Source: Silene conica (lineage: Eukaryota; Streptophyta; Magnoliopsida; Caryophyllales; Caryophyllaceae). Taken from it: 64,000 bases of DNA. The stretch covers positions 70,979,460 through 71,043,459 of the forward strand of contig CM055317.2 in assembly GCA_029255685.2 (NCBI GenBank), in the 5' to 3' direction. The position numbers were made by a program, and so were the translations under genes. Positions 58,264 to 64,000 of the stretch are shown piece by piece. The stretch's first letter is position 1. Each line of letters opens with the position of its first letter. The notes below the pieces were generated by a model. That model saw only the letters and a list, made by a program, of their open reading frames with translations, had not been told where the DNA came from and did not search any database.

Positions 58264-59000
58264 TATACTCATGTTTCACCTTTTTAATTTCGTTTTCTTT
58301 AATTAATTATGGTGGTGTTGAGATTCGGCGATATTGGTGGCACGCTATCATTTTAGCAAATTTCGTTTACCTCTTTATAAAAGCACCTGTGGTGAGCGAA
58401 ATCAACACTATTATCTATGGTAGACAACCCATTTTATGCCCAAAAAATGATAACTTTATATTTGGGCCAACTCGGACAGTGCTCTATTCAGGCGATGAGC
58501 GATTATTAGTTTTTCTTATTTGTTTGAATTGTTTCACTCGTGTTGTATACCTTCATTATTTGCTTGAATATGGCGTATTGAGCTACATAATCATAATCCC
58601 TCTAATCACTATTCTTTTCCCATTTTCTTTTTGCACAAAAAAAAAGTAATTAATGATTGAGCATGCATGTCTTCATTATTTGCTTGAATACGGCTTAGGT
58701 TACGGGTCGATTTCGGGTTTGTTAATCGAGTTTGTTTTGGGTTAAGCGGGCCTAATTGTTTCGGATCAAATCGTTTTCCTATCAATGATTGAGAGAACAA
58801 AAGGCATGTCAAGTCTTTTGGGTGTCCTTCGGGTGCGGTAATTCGAATCAATTTCGGGTTCCGGACTTTCGGGTTAGCTTTTTAAGTCAGGTCAATCAGA
58901 CCAAGTTAATTTTGTGAACTCTACATAAAAGTTAAAACATGCTACCCGCACACACTCAAATTTAAATCACACAAATCGATCAGTTAAAAAAAAGCCGAAT
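58264..59000 (+). other. Intergenic region after B2
   Basis: No gene was recognised. A direct repeat of CTTCATTATTTGCTTGAATA occurs at about 58551 and 58671. From 58690 the sequence is rich in TTTCGGGTT-like motifs. Confidence 0.5.
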
Positions 59001-59165
59001 AATTCAAAAGAGTAGCCCAATTAAATGGGCTCCAACACTAAACCAGCCCAATTAAGATGATGAAGTCCTCGTATACTCATTCAAAACAGCCCACATCAAA
59101 CCAACCACAATCAAAAACCCAATATCACCCCACTATAAATTCCCCCAAATTGGAGAAATTAGGGT
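59000..59165 (+). promoter_or_regulatory. Housekeeping-type promoter (site II, telo-box, TATA)
   Basis: Several GCCCA/TGGGC site II elements (AGCCCAATTAAATGGGCTCC, CCAGCCCAATTAAG, ACAGCCCACATC), a TATA box CTATAAAT at 59132-59139, and a TTAGGGTTC telo-box at 59159-59167. This set is typical of plant ribosomal-protein, snoRNA and other growth-linked genes. Confidence 0.6.
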
Positions 59166-59389
59166 TCTTCATCATCATAATTAATTGAAGTATGAGGCAT
59201 GGAGAGAGTTGGGAGTTCTTAAGAGCCGTTTGCCCCTCTCCTTGGCCGATGATCACTTTCGCAAATTAAACGGTTCTTCAGTTCAATTCAGTTCAATCAA
59301 TTAATCTCATCACCAATTGCTTGCTTCTTCAGCTTCTCAACTCTTGATTCTATTCCAATTCCATCCATGGAAAACAACAACTACAACAA

Positions 59390-59450
<61 letters not shown>

Positions 59451-59700
59451 TATTATGGGGCAGTGATGATCTATCTCTTATAATATAATCAACTTCATTT
59501 TTGTTTTGGGTTACTATTTCTTTTGTGTAGGTTGGATTTGTTTTGTGTTATAGGCTCGGCAAGTAAACCGGTTGTGAGATGTCGCAAGTTTGTTTACGTT
59601 GCCGCCATGCTCAATTCATCCATTCCTACACATTTGATCTGGTCCTAATAAATTTGTTGTTTGATTAAATACAGATCTGAGCCTTTAGTTTTTACACCCA
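59166..59700 (+). other. Candidate short transcript with (ATT)20 microsatellite
   Basis: Downstream of the promoter lies a 25-codon frame (59192-59269, MRHGESWEFLRAVCPSPWPM and five more residues) and a second start in good context at 59367 (MENNNYNN), which then reads into (ATT)20 at 59391-59450. Possible splice acceptors occur at TTGTGTAG (about 59530) and GTTATAG (about 59553). GGCAAGTAAAC and GTTTACGTTGCC at about 59558-59604 form a hairpin. No recognised protein or RNA family. It could be a non-coding transcript, a small-protein gene damaged by repeat growth, or a leader that lost its gene. Confidence 0.35.
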
Positions 59701-59940
59701 TTAGTTTCATGCAAATGTTTTATCGGTATAAAATTATCGTGAGACCGACCCGTATATTAATTTGAGACGGGTCTTTTATTTTAACATTATATTAATGTGA
59801 GACGGTCTCGCCTGATTTTGACTTCATTTTCATGCATTGGACTCTTTTGATTACTGCTACATTTTGTTTCAAATTTGTCAATATTTTTATACACAAGCTT
59901 GTAACAGTTAAATATTAACTGTGTGTATTATATACTTTAA
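59701..59940 (+). other. Spacer before the satellite
   Basis: It contains GTGAGACCGACCCGTATATT and GTGAGACGGTCTCGCC, short inverted motifs of a decayed MITE type. No gene. Confidence 0.4.
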
Positions 59941-62900
59941 ATTAAAATTGATCCGTTCTAAAGGATGTACCGGTCACATTTCTTTAACTATCTATTTTCT
60001 ACTGCGTGCTTGATGTTCCGTTTAGGATGTAAGTACTTTATCTGAATTTATGCCCAAAAAACAACCATATTATCATCCCTATATCACTTCTAAAAGGTTG
60101 AGGTTATCGGAGATTGTTTATGGAATACCAGCAAACCTATTCCAAGGCCTCGTATCCTGAAAATTGAGTATTATACATTTGACCGTTTCGAAGGCTGTAC
60201 CATGTCATGTTTCTCATGATTTTTCTACCACCTGCCAAGTCTTACTTTTAAGAGTTGCCATATTTGATGTCATTGTAAAATAACAAGTATTCAACCATTT
60301 TTTTTAAATATTTGATTTATGCCATAGATCGGTTTATACGGCAGCCTCAAATATCCTCTTTTTGATACTCAAAATTTTTGCAAACATTTATATTTCGAGA
60401 CCTTAAATTCTAAGAATTGTGTATTATATACTTTGATTTTGATTGTTTCGGATGCCGTATCAGGCCATGTTTTGTTTTCTCCTGTTTTTTCTACAAGGTA
60501 TATACATTCACTTCAAGAGTTAACATATTCGATATCAACCCAAAATAACAAGTATTCAGGCATTTCTAACGAATACACAATTAACGCTATAAACTGGTTT
60601 TTATCCCGCACCGACCGTCTCAAATGTCCTCTGTTGATAGTCAACATTTATGAGGTTGTTTTGTCTGATTCGTGAATTCATCGCTGTCATTTACGGACAT
60701 TTTTATACCGAGACCTCAAATCTTGAAAATCGTGTATTATAGCGCACCGGCAGCCTCAAATTTCCTCTCTTCATAGTCAAGAGGCGGCGTGTCTAATCCG
60801 AGAATCCATCCGTATGATTTACGTACATTTTTATTCTGAGACCTTAAATTCTGAAAATTGTGTATTATACACTTTGATTTTGACCGTTCCGGAGGCCGTA
60901 CTAGGCCATGTTTCATTTTCTCATGTGTTTTTCTGCTAGGTGTCTTGGTTCATTTCAAGAGTTACCATATTCGATTTCGGCCCAAACTAATAATTATTAA
61001 ACCTTTTTTTACGAGTATTTGATTTACGCCATAGATCGGTTTATCTTGTACCGACATCCTCAGATTGGACTGTTGATTGTCAAAATTTGTGAGGCCGCTT
61101 GTTATGATTCGAGAATCCATCAATGTCATTTACGGACATTTTTATTCCGAAACCTTAAATCCCGAAAATCTTGTATCATACACTTTTCTCTTGATTTTTC
61201 TACCGCGTGTCTAGGGTCACTTCAAGAGTTACCATATTTGATTTCAGACTAAAATAACAAGTATTCAAGCATTTTTAACTAGTATCCGATTTTGCGTCAT
61301 ACACCGGTTTATCTCGCACGACAGCCTCAAATGTCCTCTATTGATAGTCAAAAATTATGAGGTCGCTTTGTCTGATCCGAGAATCCATCGGTGCCATTTG
61401 CGGACATTTTTATTCCAAAATCTTAAATCCCGTTAATCGCGTATTATACGTTCGATTTTGACCGTTCTCGTGGTCGTACCGGGCCATGTATCTTTTTCTC
61501 CTAATTTTTCTACCACGTGTCTAGGGCCACTTCAAGAGTTACCGTATTCGATTTCAGACCAAAATAACAAGTGTTCTACCATTTTTAACGAATATCTGAT
61601 TTACGCTACTGACCGGTTTATACCACTCTGGCTGATTCAAATGTCTCTGGTCATATTCAAAACTGATGAGGCCGCTTTTCCTGATTCGAGAATCCATTCG
61701 TATGATTTACGAATAATTTTATTCTGAGACCTTAAATCACGAAAATCGTGTATTATAAACTTCGATTTTGACTGTTCCGGAGACCGTACAAGGCCATGTT
61801 TTGTTTTGTCCAGTTTTTTTTGTCAGGTGTCTAGATTCACTTCACGAGTTACCATATTGGATTTCAGCTCAAAATAACAAATATTCAACCATTTTTAACG
61901 AGTATCTGATTTATGCCATAAACCGATTTATACTGCAGCGAAAGCCTCAAATGTCCTTTGTGGAGACTAAATTTATGAGGCCGCTTTTTCTTATCTGAGA
62001 ATCCATCTGTATGATTTACGGCATTTTTATTACGAGATCTTAAATCCTAATAAACGTGTATTCCACTTCGATTTTTACCCTTCCAGAGGTCGTATCGGGC
62101 CATGTTTCGTTTTCTCCTATTTTTTCTACCACATGTCTCGTGTCGCTTTAAGAGTTACCATATTTGATTTCAGCCTAAAATATCAAGTATTCAACCATTT
62201 TTAACGAGTATCCGATTTAGCCATGTTCTTTTCAGCTGAAACGAGCTAAATTAAATTAATTGGAGTTGAACTTAATTGAAATAAATTGAGTGAATTGAGG
62301 TGAAGTAAATTTAGTTGAATTAAAAGTTAATTTTGTGAAGAGATTAACCGAACATAATTGATTGAATGTAATTAAAACTTAACGAAATACAACTAAGCAA
62401 AACTGAAATGAGCTGAAATTAAGCCAGAAAGAACGGAGCCTTACACCACATACCGGTTTATACCGCACCGGCAGCTTCAAATTTCCTCTGTTGATAGTCA
62501 AAGTTTATGAGGCTGCTTTGTCTGATCCGAAAATCCATCCGTATGATTTACGAGTATTTTTATTCCGAAACCTTAAATCCCGAAATTCGTGTATTATACA
62601 CTTTGATTTTGACCGTTTCGGAGGCCGTACAGGCCATGCTTTGTTTTCTCCTGTTTTTTCTAGGTGTCTATGTTCACTTGAAGAGTTATCATATTCGATT
62701 TCTGCACAAAATAACAAGTATTCAACCATTTTCACGAGTATTCGATTTACGCCATAAATAGATATATATCGCACCGGCAGCCTCAAATATCCTGTGTTGA
62801 TAGTCAAAATTTAAGAGGTCACTTTGTCTGATCCGAGAATCCTTCCATATGATTTACGAACATTTTTATTCCGAGACCTTAAATTACAAAAATCGTTTAT

Positions 62901-63320
62901 TATACATTTTAGTTTTGACCGTTCTAAAGGCTGTACCAGGCCATGTTTCGGTTTGTCCTGTTTTTTCTACGAGGTGACTAGATTCACTTTAAGAGTTACC
63001 AATCTTACCATGTTCGATTTCATCCCAAATAATAAGTATTCAACCATTTATAACGAGTATCCGATATGCGACATAAACCGATCGCACCAATAGCCTCAAA
63101 TGTCCTATGTTGATAGTCAAAATTTATGAAGCCGCTGTGTCTGATCCAAGAATCCATCCGTATAATTTACGGGCCCTTTTATTCCGAGACCTTATATCCC
63201 GAAAATCGTCTATTACACTTCGATTTTGACCGCTTCGGAGGCCGTACCAAGTCATGTTTTATTTTCTACTGTTTTTCTACGAGTTCTCTAGGGTCAGTTC
63301 AAGAGTTGCCCTTTTTTATT
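59940..63320 (+). repeat. Degenerate tandem satellite, unit about 308 bp, about 11 copies
   Basis: Each unit carries TTTTGACCGTTCCGGAGGCC, then AGGCCATGTTTCGTTTTCTC, TCACTTCAAGAGTTACCATA, AAAATAACAAGTATTCAACC, ACCGGTTTATACCGCACCGG, GATCCGAGAATCCATCCGTA and CCGAGACCTTAAATCCCGAA. The first motif recurs near 59958, 60178, 60437, 60880, 61455, 61763, 62070, 62606, 62915 and 63220. Spacing in the right half is 305-311 bp once the MITE is removed, and less regular on the left. Divergence between units is high. No unit has a conserved reading frame. Confidence 0.88.
62220..62440. mobile_element. Tourist-like MITE, copy 2, inside the satellite
   Basis: A 221-bp relative of the element at 52473-52694 (GTTCTTTTCAGCTGAAACGA at the start, GAAAGAACGGAGCC at the end), with target duplication TTA at 62217-62219 and 62441-62443. 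It interrupts one satellite unit at GAT-TTACGCC. Confidence 0.8.
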
Positions 63321-64000
63321 TGAGCCCACAATATGCAAATGACACTAAAAATGAATTGCTCCATTTTCTTTTACTCATCCTCATGTGTGAGAAAGACATT
63401 ACCCGTCTTTAACTTATAGCGGATAGTGGTCGTCACAGACAAACGCATTGTATTTTAAATTTTCCAAAATCAAACAAGTTGATTCACACACATGGCATAT
63501 AGTTAGGCTTGTCCATTATCATCAAGTGTTTAAGCCCAAAGTGTAATTGAAAAAGAGTATGTTATTTAAGGTATAAAAGCATTGATTAGGCTTAATAATC
63601 AACTTAATAAAACTACTGGTCGAGATGGTCGCCAGAGAATACTCAACAAGCGAAAGCTTGACAAACATCAATTTAGGCATAATGTAAGGACTCGTATATT
63701 TAGCCGCAATTTTAACCTCAAAGCTAAGAAATTGCACGCGTGGTCCGTTTACTTCGAACCCATAGATTTCGTATTTCGCTTTTGTATTTTTATTTCTAGT
63801 TTTTGTATCATTTAGTACTCCAAAACTACTTTTCTGTGTCGAATCTTGGAATCTCGCTTTTAGTTTAAGATACGTTTTTAGGAGTTTAGAAAACGTATCG
63901 CTGTTCTGCAACATCAATGTTCACTGCTACCCGACTAGAAATATCAAATTTGCCTCTATGAGGAGTACTAGTCAATCAATCTGCTTCTCACCTTTTGCCT
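63321..64000. other. Right-hand end of the window
   Basis: Holds a 131-codon minus-strand frame (63917-63522) with no recognised domain, biased composition and no relative in the window. I do not regard it as a gene. No other feature was seen. Confidence 0.4.

Noticed and set aside
60433-63323. Several 65-100 codon frames in the satellite as small genes
   Set aside because: They recur because the unit repeats, are not conserved in frame between units, and have no recognisable start context.
63522-63917. 131-codon minus-strand frame as a gene
   Set aside because: No domain, no homology within the window, and composition like the surrounding AT-rich DNA.

Overview
The window looks like nuclear DNA of a flowering plant. 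It is AT-rich and intron-bearing, and is filled with Ty1/copia and Ty3/gypsy LTR elements, TRIM-like miniatures, LINEs, Helitrons and MITEs around a plant PLS-class PPR gene. The order cannot be proved from sequence alone. Nothing prokaryotic or organellar is visible.

Region by region: 0-4 kb holds Helitron ends and a TIR element rich in short palindromic repeats. 4.2-7.6 kb holds the first gene of a small secreted-peptide family (family A here), with a nested LTR element and LINE in its intron. 7.9-28.9 kb is a transposon graveyard: a copia LTR with a nested solo LTR, a minus-strand Ty3/gypsy element, a Helitron helicase relic, a three-LTR TRIM and a minus-strand copia element carrying a LINE. 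29.4-47.2 kb is the core of the family A array (copies A2-A7), split by a very young, near-complete SIRE-type copia element at 32.8-43.8 kb. 48-49.7 kb is a 5'-truncated LINE. 50.2-51.9 kb is an intact PPR gene resembling Arabidopsis At1g64310. 53.3-58.3 kb holds two genes of a second small secreted-peptide family (family B), family A copy A8 and two broken duplicates of the PPR 3' end. 59.0-59.7 kb looks like a housekeeping-type promoter with a short transcribed unit. 59.9-63.3 kb is a degenerate satellite of about 308 bp units carrying a Tourist-like MITE.

The most interesting host content is the family A array: at least eight same-strand copies over 52 kb. Each has a conserved signal peptide, a short intron, a conserved basic core (consensus LQDVSRT..YNGRKMVV) and usually a proline-rich tail with a CC pair. 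Five copies keep a W-box (TTGAC[CT]) 134-184 bp upstream of the start codon, which suggests WRKY/defence-linked expression. Family A, family B and PPR fragments alternate at 50-58 kb, so the locus seems to have grown by segmental duplication. I do not recognise either peptide family among named plant peptide hormones. Their function as signalling peptides is inference.
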